Below, one piece after another: positions 1 to 6,501 of a DNA stretch of 10,037 nucleotides. Origin of the DNA: Bacteroides ovatus. GTDB lineage: Bacteria > Bacteroidota > Bacteroidia > Bacteroidales > Bacteroidaceae. Numbering within the stretch: the first letter of the stretch is position 1; each line of letters begins with the position of its first letter. The DNA lies in assembly GCA_030844565.1 (NCBI GenBank), contig JAUUNK010000183.1, positions 1-10,037 of the forward strand, in the 5' to 3' direction. A program made the position numbers and the translations under genes. The notes beneath the pieces are model-generated. The model made no database searches and had not been told where the DNA came from. It saw only the letters and a program-made list of their open reading frames with translations.

Positions 1-33
1 AATTTCAAATATTTCAAAGAACTATTTTAGATT

Positions 34-606
34 TTAATGGGACAGCAATGATAGCCAAGATGAAATGAAAGAAAATTCAATCACTAAAATCAGATATATA
101 ATAGAAACAGATATTCCTAATGAAATATTTAAATGCCATATTCCCCAGAATATACCTATCAAAAGGCTGCTAATAAATAGAGAATATTTTTTTAAAAGTT
201 GTGGAAGCATAAAACCTCTCCAACCTAATTCCTCACAGTAACTTCCCAGCAACATTAATAAAATCAATGCAGCGTAATCACGTAAGGAATGATTAAACTC
301 TAAGTTTACTAATTTTTCATATTCTATAAAAGAAATTACAACATAAGATAGACCACAAAATAGAATAGGGAACATCAATGCAGCTAAATACCATTTTAAG
401 TTGATACACTTAAACAATGTGCTTCTCATTAGTTGGTAAACATCCGCTTTTCCTTTTATGAATAAAATAATCAAAATAGCAAATAGTCCCGGAGACCATT
501 GCGGTGTGCTATTAAAAGAATTTGATAACAAGCTAATTAGTAGAGAAACTATAATATTTAATATACAGAAAAGAATAATAGGGTGTTTTGTTATAATAGT
601 TTTCAC
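34..606 (-). CDS. CPBP (Abi/CAAX-like) intramembrane metalloprotease homologue, C-terminally short
   Basis: This is a 190-residue, very hydrophobic protein with about five or six membrane segments. Two of the three signature motifs of the CPBP/Abi family (PF02517) are visible: EELGWRGF around residues 125-132 (the EExxxR motif) and WGIWH around 154-158 (the second motif, with a metal-binding His). Known members are glutamate-type intramembrane proteases related to prenyl-protein proteases. Some act in bacteriocin self-immunity. The third motif, a His/Asn helix near the C-terminus, is absent because the frame stops at TAA (34-36) soon after ISSWL. The protein may therefore be inactive or truncated. 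The start is GTG at 606 (MKTIITK when initiated), 10 bases after the stop of the upstream outer-membrane gene, so the two probably form an operon. The family call is firm. Substrate and activity are unknown. Confidence 0.8.
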   Translation of the reverse strand: MKTIITKHPIILFCILNIIVSLLISLLSNSFNSTPQWSPGLFAILIILFIKGKADVYQLMRSTLFKCINLKWYLAALMFPILFCGLSYVVISFIEYEKLVNLEFNHSLRDYAALILLMLLGSYCEELGWRGFMLPQLLKKYSLFISSLLIGIFWGIWHLNISLGISVSIIYLILVIEFSFISSWLSLLSH

Positions 607-616
607 AACACAGAAA

Positions 617-1525
617 TTAAAAATTAATTTCTACACTTGCTGATAAATAGGGTGATATTTGAAAACATGGGTCATATTCCCTACTCATGGATCGAAAGAG
701 GGCTTTTATACTTCTGTTATCATAATAAGCTGCTCGCATGGCATTGAATCCAATTGTTATTGGAATAGATATTTTATCGCTAATACTTATTGAAGGTCTA
801 AGCCCAATAACAATATATTGATGGGTGAATATTTTTTCTTTGCCGTCTTTTTCTGTCAATGCCATTTGTCCATTCATTTCTGTAATAAAGTTTAAACTTG
901 TAAAGTCATTTAGTTTATATCCTAACAATAAGTTTAATCCGTCTAAGGCAGCAACCTTGCAAATAAATTGTTTATTATACTCCCAACTAAAATAAAGTGC
1001 AGGAAAAAGCATAGGATACCCGAAAGTATTATTGAATGCTAAACCACCGCCAATTTCTATAGTAGGTTGGAAATGACGAATGAAAATTAGTCCAACATTT
1101 CCTAAAATATTTCTCATTCTAATTTTTGAGAATTTTGTATCAGGAGTATATATACCTGCGCCAATATTTACCATAATCGACCATTTTTCACTAATTGGTC
1201 TTATATGAAATAAGGCTAATTGCAAATTCATTATTTGTGGTAACACTAAATCATCAGTAAAATTGTGATTGTTAAGTTCTACATAAGCACCCGAAATGCC
1301 AACTCCCCATATTGTAGGTTGGCTCCTGTCATTCACTTTTTGTACAAATGGTACATTTATGCTCCCTTGATATACGACTGCTGAACCTTTGCTATCGGCT
1401 ACTTTTTGGTTATTTTCATCTCGATAGCTTGATTTTCCGAAATATTCGGTTTTTAGTAATACTTGGGCTTTTCCAATTATGCAAGCCAATAGAAGCAAAA
1501 CAGTTAGAAACATCTTTGTTTTCAT
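617..1525 (-). CDS. Secreted outer-membrane beta-barrel-like protein of unknown function
   Basis: A 302-residue protein starting with a clear Sec signal peptide: Lys at residues 2 and 4, a hydrophobic core at about 5-17, and likely cleavage after Ala20 in GKA|Q, a common Bacteroidota pattern. There is no lipobox Cys at the cleavage point. The mature part is rich in alternating hydrophobic/polar strands with aromatic girdle residues, and it ends in ...SVEINF. A terminal Phe is typical of proteins inserted by the BAM complex. It resembles the uncharacterised DUF6268-type outer-membrane proteins of Bacteroidota, but that assignment is tentative and from memory. ATG at 1523-1525 is chosen because it precedes the signal peptide directly. 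It is first in a leftward pair with the CPBP gene and lies divergent to the kinase-regulator pair, which may control it. The exact role cannot be read from the sequence. Confidence 0.75.
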   Translation of the reverse strand: MKTKMFLTVLLLLACIIGKAQVLLKTEYFGKSSYRDENNQKVADSKGSAVVYQGSINVPFVQKVNDRSQPTIWGVGISGAYVELNNHNFTDDLVLPQIMNLQLALFHIRPISEKWSIMVNIGAGIYTPDTKFSKIRMRNILGNVGLIFIRHFQPTIEIGGGLAFNNTFGYPMLFPALYFSWEYNKQFICKVAALDGLNLLLGYKLNDFTSLNFITEMNGQMALTEKDGKEKIFTHQYIVIGLRPSISISDKISIPITIGFNAMRAAYYDNRSIKALFRSMSREYDPCFQISPYLSASVEINF

Positions 1526-1571
1526 ACTTTTACAAAATAAGATTGAATGTTTGAAGTTATTTTGGGCAAAT

Positions 1572-1588
1572 ATCCTGATTTGCAGGAT
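1572..1588. repeat. Perfect inverted repeat between divergent operons (possible operator)
   Basis: ATCCTG (1572-1577), a 5-base spacer, then CAGGAT (1583-1588) form an uninterrupted 6-base dyad. It lies 47 bases upstream of the outer-membrane gene start and about 85 bases upstream of the kinase start. On the minus strand it overlaps a one-mismatch -7-like element (GATATTTG, plus coordinates 1567-1574). This location suits an operator for a regulator of the leftward operon. A 6-base dyad can also arise by chance, and no poly-U tract follows to make it a terminator. Confidence 0.3.
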
Positions 1589-1639
1589 GAACTAAAAATC
1601 TTTTTGACAACAGGGCGTTAGCTTATGATGACTGGATAA

Positions 1640-1668
1640 GTGCTTATGAATTAATTGTTATATCTTTG
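1640..1668 (+). promoter_or_regulatory. Bacteroidetes-type promoter of the kinase-regulator operon
   Basis: TATCTTTG at 1661-1668 matches the Bacteroides -7 consensus TAnnTTTG exactly. The -33 position has only a weak match (GTG at 1640-1642, 18 bases upstream). In this promoter class transcription starts a few bases after the final G, which places it at about 1671-1674. The kinase ATG is at 1673-1675, so the transcript would be leaderless or nearly so. The 22 bases at 1648-1669 differ from the panB promoter (5621-5642) at only one position. Confidence 0.65.
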
Positions 1669-1672
1669 CCCC

Positions 1673-2695
1673 ATGAAAAATAACTATTCAAAAAGATACG
1701 ACCGCTTTATTCTTCTTATATGGGTCGTGATTGCTTTCTTGGTATGGATAAAGCTTTTGAATAAAGCCCCATTCTTAGAAGTATTGGCTATAACGGTGTG
1801 TTATATTACACCTATGCTGATTATAAATATCTTCCTAAGCGTATATTTATTGCCAAGAGCAATAGAAAGGAAAAAAATGGATGGTTTTGCATTAAAATTT
1901 ATACTTTTGTCTTTCGTTTCGGCATCTATATCGACTTTTGTTTTTGGGATATTTAGATACTTTGAACAGATAGGTATATTTCTTCCGTCTAATTTAATAT
2001 CTACTGATGATACATTGCTATCTGATTTTATAGACCAACTATTGACTGTATTTGTTGTAAATACAGCTTTTTGTGGTATGCGTTTTTACTATGAACACAA
2101 CAAATTGGAAAAAAATCATTTGGAATCACAGTTGCACACTCTCCAAGCACAAATAAATCCCCATTTCATGTTTAATGTACTCAACCATATCTATTATTAT
2201 GTTAATAAAAAGGATGATTTGGCAGCTATTCTATTACTAAAATACACAGATATACTTCGTTACCAGTTATATAGTGGTAAAAAAGAATGTGTATGCATTG
2301 AAGAAGAGGTTGGGTTCTTGAAAAATTTTATAGATATTGAAAAGATAAGATGGGAAGATAAATTAGATGTAAATTGCTCATGGACAATACAGAATTTAAA
2401 AACCAAATTCCCCCCATTATTGCTAATTCCTCTAATAGAAAATGCTTTTAAGCACGTTTCTCGAAGTTCCAACGTCAAAGGTTATATCAATATTCTCTTT
2501 GAAGAAAGAGCAGAAACGATTTCCCTTGAAGTCGAAAATTCCAAATCAGCATTGCCCGTTGAAAAAGGGAAAAATTCAGGTTTAGGATTAGAAAATTTAA
2601 GAAATCGGTTAGATATATTATATGGTGAGAAATATCGGCTCACCATACAAAACTCAGATAATGTATATAATTCTAAACTCATAATTTTGAAATGA
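1673..2695 (+). CDS. LytS/YehU-type sensor histidine kinase (His_kinase family)
   Basis: A 340-residue membrane sensor kinase. Four predicted membrane helices lie at about residues 12-29, 36-60, 73-95 and 117-137, with only short loops and no separate sensor domain. A linker helix leads into the His_kinase domain (PF06580): QAQINPHFMFN carries the phospho-acceptor His at about 164, IPLIENAFKH is the N box (Asn about 257), and GLGLENLRNRL from about 303 is the ATP-lid glycine box. This class autophosphorylates and passes phosphate to LytTR regulators. The regulator is the next gene, overlapping by 4 bases, so the pair is translationally coupled. The frame can be extended to TTG at 1655, but that codon lies inside the promoter spacer and -7 region. 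ATG at 1673 is therefore the supported start. The gene is AT-rich (about 32% G+C in a counted line). The signal sensed is unknown; the helices themselves may do the sensing. Confidence 0.92.
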   Translation: MKNNYSKRYDRFILLIWVVIAFLVWIKLLNKAPFLEVLAITVCYITPMLIINIFLSVYLLPRAIERKKMDGFALKFILLSFVSASISTFVFGIFRYFEQIGIFLPSNLISTDDTLLSDFIDQLLTVFVVNTAFCGMRFYYEHNKLEKNHLESQLHTLQAQINPHFMFNVLNHIYYYVNKKDDLAAILLLKYTDILRYQLYSGKKECVCIEEEVGFLKNFIDIEKIRWEDKLDVNCSWTIQNLKTKFPPLLLIPLIENAFKHVSRSSNVKGYINILFEERAETISLEVENSKSALPVEKGKNSGLGLENLRNRLDILYGEKYRLTIQNSDNVYNSKLIILK

Positions 2696-3450
2696 TTGTG
2701 GCAAATTCAAATACCTTGAAATCAGGCAAGAATCCTTTGAAATGCTTGATTGTTGATGATGAATTAGTTGCTATTAAGATTATAGCGGGTAATATAGAAA
2801 AATTAGATTTTCTTATTGTTGAAGATACTTGTTCTTCAGCTATTGAAGCAGCAGATATTCTTAAAAGAAAAGAGATAGATTTGATGTTTCTTGATATTAA
2901 TATGCCTTATCTTTCAGGACTTGACTTTTTAGAATCTTTGGATAAAGTGCCATTGACAATCATAACAACTGCATATTCAGAATATGCTTTAGATGGTTTC
3001 CGGTTACATGTCGTGGATTATTTACTAAAACCCTTTTCTTTCCAACGCTTTTTCCAAGCTGTACAAATAGCATTGGATTTATTTAATTCCCATATATTAT
3101 TGCAAAATAGCACAGATGATAAATCAGATGTTATGTACATTAGGCAAGGAGATACATTTCAAAAAATAAAATGGGAAGATATATTGTTTGTAGAAACGAT
3201 GCAGAATTATTTGAAATTGCACTTTAAAGAAAAAATATTCGTAATTCATCAAACAATGGCATCATTAGAAGAAATGCTACCTAAAGACACTTTCTTTAGA
3301 ATACACAAGTCTTATCTTGTTAATATCTCTCACATAGAAACTGTTGCTGGTGGACGACTTTTCATTGAAGGAAAAGAAATACCAATATCAAAACATAGGA
3401 GAGAAGATTTTTTAAATGCTGTAGTATATAAGAAATTGGCGAGCAAATGA
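2692..3450 (+). CDS. LytTR-family response regulator (receiver plus LytTR DNA-binding domain)
   Basis: A 252-residue regulator. The receiver domain spans roughly residues 16-128 with all key positions intact: acidic pair Asp22/Asp23, phospho-acceptor Asp68 in LMFLDINMP, Thr93 in ITTAYSEYA and Lys113 in YLLKPF. The C-terminal LytTR domain (about 145-248) shows ILFVETMQNYLKLH, FFRIHKSYLVN and IPISKHRRED, the usual landmarks of the beta-strand DNA-binding fold that reads short direct repeats. It starts at ATG 2692, inside the kinase stop (ATGA overlap), which marks it as the partner of that kinase. The extra 15 or so N-terminal residues before KCLIVDDE are unusual, but no better downstream ATG exists. 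Probable targets are its own operon and the divergent outer-membrane/protease pair (inference). No obvious terminator follows; 3451-3485 is a short gap before the convergent MATE gene. Confidence 0.93.
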   Translation: MIVANSNTLKSGKNPLKCLIVDDELVAIKIIAGNIEKLDFLIVEDTCSSAIEAADILKRKEIDLMFLDINMPYLSGLDFLESLDKVPLTIITTAYSEYALDGFRLHVVDYLLKPFSFQRFFQAVQIALDLFNSHILLQNSTDDKSDVMYIRQGDTFQKIKWEDILFVETMQNYLKLHFKEKIFVIHQTMASLEEMLPKDTFFRIHKSYLVNISHIETVAGGRLFIEGKEIPISKHRREDFLNAVVYKKLASK

Positions 3451-3485
3451 TAGTCGTGAAGGATACCCAAGTAGTGCTTATTAGC

Positions 3486-4853
3486 TTATGATGGCATTTG
3501 AGTACTATGCGTCTTTGCCACCTTCTTTATATATATCATCAAGCTAAGAACCGCCGTGACAAAAGCTAGTGCGTCGGATACCGGCATGCTGATCCATATT
3601 CCATTCAGCCCATACCATGTGGGGAAAAGAAGCAAACAAGGCAGCAGGTATACCAACTGGCGGGAAAGGGAAAGGAAAATGCTGATCTTTGCTTTTCCAA
3701 TGCTCTGAAAGAAGTTGGAGATAACAATCTGGGCACCTACTAAAGGGAACATCGCTACACAGATGCGTATGCCGGAAGCCGCCATGTCGATGAGTTGTTG
3801 ATGGTCCGTAAAGATGGAAGAAACGAAATGAGGGAAAAGCTCACAGATAATAAAACCACTGCTGGTGATGAGCACGCCCACCATTATGCCGAGACGTAGT
3901 GTATGCTTCACGCGATCAATCTTCTGGGCACCGTAGTTGTAACCGATGATGGGCTGCATACCCATAGTGAGCCCCATCACAATCATTACATAGAGCATCA
4001 GCAAACGATTGATGATGCCGTAAGCACCGATAGCGAGGTCGCCACCATATTTTTGCAAACTATTATTGATGAAGATGACAATAGCGCAAGCACATACATT
4101 CATCGAGAAAGGAGACATGCCGATAGAGAAAATGCTGGCAACAATATGTTTATTCATCTTCCAGAATCCCGGGCGAAAGTGAACCACGTTTTCTGGATTG
4201 CGGAAGTGGTTGACTACCCACACCATGCCTATGAATTGGGATAAGACCGTAGCAAGAGCCGCTCCCCGGATGCCCCACTGGAAATGAAAAATGAAGATGG
4301 GAGCTATAATGACATTCGCTATCACTGTTACCATGGAGGTGAGCATTGCCTTCTTGGGGTATCCCGTGGCACGCATCACGTTGTTAAGCCCAATCATAGT
4401 ATAAGTAATGGGTGTGCCTAAAAGAACGATTTGCATAAAGTCGTGAGCATAGGGAAGGGTGGAGGAACTAGCTCCGAAGAAAGTAAGTATCTCGTCGAGA
4501 AAGAGATAGGAAAGTCCACCGAAAAGGATGGCATTGATGAGGCAGAGCATTGTTGTGTTACCCAACACGGCAGTGGCGCCTTCGATGTCTTTCTGCCCTA
4601 AACGAATGGAGGAGATAGTGGCGCCTCCGGCAGAGATAAGTACACAGAACGCCACAACCAGATTCATCAAGGGGAAAGTGATGGCGAGTCCGGAGATAGC
4701 CATGGCACCCACCCCGTGGCCGATGAAGATGCTGTCGATGATATTATAGAGGGAGGTAACGGTCATTCCTATGATAGCAGGAATGGAATATTGCAACAGG
4801 AGCTTTCCTATCTTCTCGGTTCCTAATATACGGGGATCAGTCTTTTGTGCCAT
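3486..4853 (-). CDS. MATE-family multidrug/sodium antiporter
   Basis: A 455-residue, 12-helix inner-membrane protein of the MATE efflux family, closest in style to the MepA/DinF-like branch. Such pumps export cationic drugs, dyes or metabolites using sodium or proton gradients. It has two homologous halves. The first begins with IPAIIGMTVTSLYNIIDSIF and GHGVG (about 24-49), then GGATISSIRLGQKD (76-89). The second has GMQPIIGYNYGAQ (about 298-310), the matching landmark of the other half. Full length for the family (about 450). ATG at 4853 follows a consensus promoter with a leader of about 27 bases. It is transcribed leftward as a single gene and converges on the response regulator. Its 3' end, including the stop, forms one copy of a 13-base sequence also found upstream of the kinase. 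The substrate cannot be read from the sequence. Confidence 0.93.
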   Translation of the reverse strand: MAQKTDPRILGTEKIGKLLLQYSIPAIIGMTVTSLYNIIDSIFIGHGVGAMAISGLAITFPLMNLVVAFCVLISAGGATISSIRLGQKDIEGATAVLGNTTMLCLINAILFGGLSYLFLDEILTFFGASSSTLPYAHDFMQIVLLGTPITYTMIGLNNVMRATGYPKKAMLTSMVTVIANVIIAPIFIFHFQWGIRGAALATVLSQFIGMVWVVNHFRNPENVVHFRPGFWKMNKHIVASIFSIGMSPFSMNVCACAIVIFINNSLQKYGGDLAIGAYGIINRLLMLYVMIVMGLTMGMQPIIGYNYGAQKIDRVKHTLRLGIMVGVLITSSGFIICELFPHFVSSIFTDHQQLIDMAASGIRICVAMFPLVGAQIVISNFFQSIGKAKISIFLSLSRQLVYLLPCLLLFPTWYGLNGIWISMPVSDALAFVTAVLSLMIYIKKVAKTHSTQMPS

Positions 4854-4883
4854 GTTTCAGGGGATTATTCTTTTTTAGTGGCG

Positions 4884-4912
4884 CAAAGGTACAAATTATT
4901 TGCCTTATTCAA
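4884..4912 (-). promoter_or_regulatory. Consensus Bacteroidetes promoter for the MATE gene
   Basis: Read on the minus strand, TTG (plus 4910-4912) is followed after 18 bases by TACCTTTG (plus 4884-4891), an exact match to TAnnTTTG. The predicted transcription start is near 4880, giving a leader of about 27 bases to the ATG at 4853. It overlaps the candidate promoter of the divergent HAD gene. Confidence 0.7.
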
Positions 4913-4930
4913 TGATTATTCGGAAATTTG
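4899..4930 (+). promoter_or_regulatory. Candidate promoter for the HAD-family gene
   Basis: TTTG at 4899-4902, a 20-base spacer, and GAAATTTG at 4923-4930 (one mismatch to TAnnTTTG, at the first T). It would start transcription near 4935, leaving about 30 bases to the ATG at 4965. The -33 element falls inside the MATE promoter spacer. It is weaker than the other promoters here and inferred from position and spacing. Confidence 0.4.
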
Positions 4931-4964
4931 CGGCGAAGAAAGCTTTATTATTAAACCGAAGAAT

Positions 4965-5615
4965 ATGAAAGAAAAGAAAGAAAATGTAGCGGCATTGTTT
5001 GATTTTGACGGAGTGATTATGGATACGGAACCCCAATACACTATCTTCTGGGACGAACAGGGTAGAAAGTATCTGGATGAAAAAGATTTCGGACGACGCA
5101 TCAAGGGGCAAACTCTCAAACAGATTTATGATAAATACTTCGCGGGAATGGCGGAAGTGCAGCAACAGATTCGTACGGACCTCACTCGCTATGAGGAAGA
5201 GATGACTTACGAATACCTTCCGGGAGTGGAGGATTTTCTGGCAGACTTGCGACGGAATGGAGTAAAGATGGCAGTGGTGACTAGTTCGGACGAAAAGAAG
5301 ATGTCCAACGTCTATCGCGCCCATCCCGAAATGAAAGAAAAGTTCGATCGTATTCTCACCGCTGACATGTTCGCCCGGTCAAAACCGGCTCCGGATTGTT
5401 TTCTTCTTGGCATGGAAGTTTTCGGCACAAGCCCGGAGAACACATTTGTTTTTGAAGACTCCTTCCACGGATTGCAAGCGGGAATGAGCTCCGGTGCTAC
5501 GGTAACCGGGCTGGCTACAACTAACTCACGCAAAGACATTGAAAGCAAGGCACACTATGTGTTAGACGATTTCACCGGTATGACGTTTGAGAAACTAATC
5601 AGCCTCCATCGTTGA
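4965..5615 (+). CDS. HAD-superfamily hydrolase, beta-phosphoglucomutase/phosphatase type
   Basis: A 216-residue cytoplasmic HAD subfamily I enzyme with an alpha-helical cap. Motif I is LFDFDGVIMD (nucleophile Asp13, acid/base Asp15), motif II is VVTSS (about 104-108), motif III is Lys140 in RSKPAPDCF, and motif IV is VFEDSFHGLQAG with Glu164 and Asp165. The order and spacing match beta-phosphoglucomutase and small sugar-phosphate or pyrimidine-nucleotide phosphatases. These use an aspartyl-phosphate intermediate and Mg2+. The frame is open back to 4845, but ATG at 4965 lies 12 residues before the catalytic Asp. The extra 40 residues would run through the divergent MATE gene's promoter and start, so the later start is preferred. 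The gene sits upstream of panB, which has its own promoter, so co-regulation is possible but not required. The exact substrate is unknown. Confidence 0.9.
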   Translation: MKEKKENVAALFDFDGVIMDTEPQYTIFWDEQGRKYLDEKDFGRRIKGQTLKQIYDKYFAGMAEVQQQIRTDLTRYEEEMTYEYLPGVEDFLADLRRNGVKMAVVTSSDEKKMSNVYRAHPEMKEKFDRILTADMFARSKPAPDCFLLGMEVFGTSPENTFVFEDSFHGLQAGMSSGATVTGLATTNSRKDIESKAHYVLDDFTGMTFEKLISLHR

Positions 5616-5641
5616 TTTTCGAATTAATTGTTATACCTTTG
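5612..5641 (+). promoter_or_regulatory. Consensus Bacteroidetes promoter for panB-MFS
   Basis: TTG at 5612-5614, a 19-base spacer, and TACCTTTG at 5634-5641 give exact matches at both -33 and -7 with ideal spacing. The -33 element overlaps the stop codon of the preceding HAD gene. The predicted start is near 5645, about 29 bases before the panB ATG. Confidence 0.75.
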
Positions 5642-5673
5642 CACCCAATTTTTAATTAAATATTCAAAAAGAT

Positions 5674-6495
5674 ATGGCTGGTTATATATCAGATGACACA
5701 AGAAAAGTGACGACGCATCGCCTCGTAGAAATGAAGCAAAGAGGCGAGAAAATATCTATGCTTACTTCCTACGACTATACGATGGCACAGATTGTGGACG
5801 GAGCCGGTATGGACGTGATTTTGGTGGGAGACTCCGCGTCGAACGTGATGGCGGGAAATGTAACAACACTTCCTATCACACTGGATCAAATGATTTATCA
5901 TGCAAAGTCTGTAGTGCGTGGTGTGAAGCGTGCTATGGTGGTAGTCGATATGCCTTTCGGCTCTTACCAGGGAAATGAGATGGAAGGACTCGCTTCTGCT
6001 ATCCGTATCATGAAGGAAAGCCATGCCGATGCATTGAAACTCGAAGGTGGAGAAGAAGTAATCGATACGGTAAAGCGTATTCTCAGTGCAGGTATACCTG
6101 TAATGGGACATCTGGGATTGATGCCTCAATCTATCAATAAATATGGCACTTATACCGTGCGTGCTAAAGACGAGGCGGAAGCGGAGAAATTGGTGCGTGA
6201 TGCACATCTGCTCGAGGAGGCCGGGTGTTTTGCACTGGTGCTCGAAAAGATTCCTGCTACGCTGGCGGCAAGGGTGGCTGGCGAACTGACCATTCCTGTC
6301 ATCGGCATTGGTGCAGGAGGCGATGTAGACGGTCAGGTGCTGGTAGTACAGGATATGCTGGGAATGAACAACGGTTTCCGTCCCCGTTTCCTCCGTCGCT
6401 ATGCCGATTTATATACGGTGATGACAGACGCCATCAGTCGGTATGTATCCGACGTGAAGAATTGCGACTTCCCCAATGAGAAGGAACAATATTAA
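5674..6495 (+). CDS. panB: Ketopantoate hydroxymethyltransferase (3-methyl-2-oxobutanoate hydroxymethyltransferase)
   Basis: PanB transfers a hydroxymethyl group from 5,10-methylene-tetrahydrofolate to alpha-ketoisovalerate, making ketopantoate, the first committed step of pantothenate and coenzyme A synthesis. It is a cytoplasmic (beta/alpha)8 barrel. The 273 residues are full family length and the hallmarks are all present: MLTSYDYTMA (29-38), VGDSASNVMAG with Mg2+ ligand Asp53 (51-61), VVVDMPFGSY with Asp92, LKLEGG with Glu124, GHLGLMPQS (145-153), LVLEKIPATL with the probable catalytic Glu191, and IPVIGIGAGG (207-216). ATG at 5674 gives the normal N-terminus and follows a consensus promoter. 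A transporter gene begins 6 bases after its stop. No panC or panD lies in the window. Confidence is very high. Confidence 0.97.
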   Translation: MAGYISDDTRKVTTHRLVEMKQRGEKISMLTSYDYTMAQIVDGAGMDVILVGDSASNVMAGNVTTLPITLDQMIYHAKSVVRGVKRAMVVVDMPFGSYQGNEMEGLASAIRIMKESHADALKLEGGEEVIDTVKRILSAGIPVMGHLGLMPQSINKYGTYTVRAKDEAEAEKLVRDAHLLEEAGCFALVLEKIPATLAARVAGELTIPVIGIGAGGDVDGQVLVVQDMLGMNNGFRPRFLRRYADLYTVMTDAISRYVSDVKNCDFPNEKEQY

Positions 6496-6501
6496 GATTG
6501 T

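Noticed and set aside
1655..1672. Six-codon N-terminal extension of the kinase from TTG at 1655
   Set aside because: It would place the start codon and first codons on the -7 element itself. ATG at 1673 directly follows the promoter and precedes the first membrane helix.
3451..3485. Possible terminator between the convergent regulator and MATE genes
   Set aside because: No stem followed by a T-run was found on either strand. Termination here is either factor-dependent or not visible.
4845..4964. 40-residue N-terminal extension of the HAD protein
   Set aside because: It crosses the start and promoter of the divergent MATE gene and resembles no HAD N-terminus. ATG at 4965 places the catalytic Asp at the normal position 13.
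5689..6207. 172-codon frame antisense to panB
   Set aside because: It is a shadow of panB with His/Arg/Ser-rich composition and no family resemblance.
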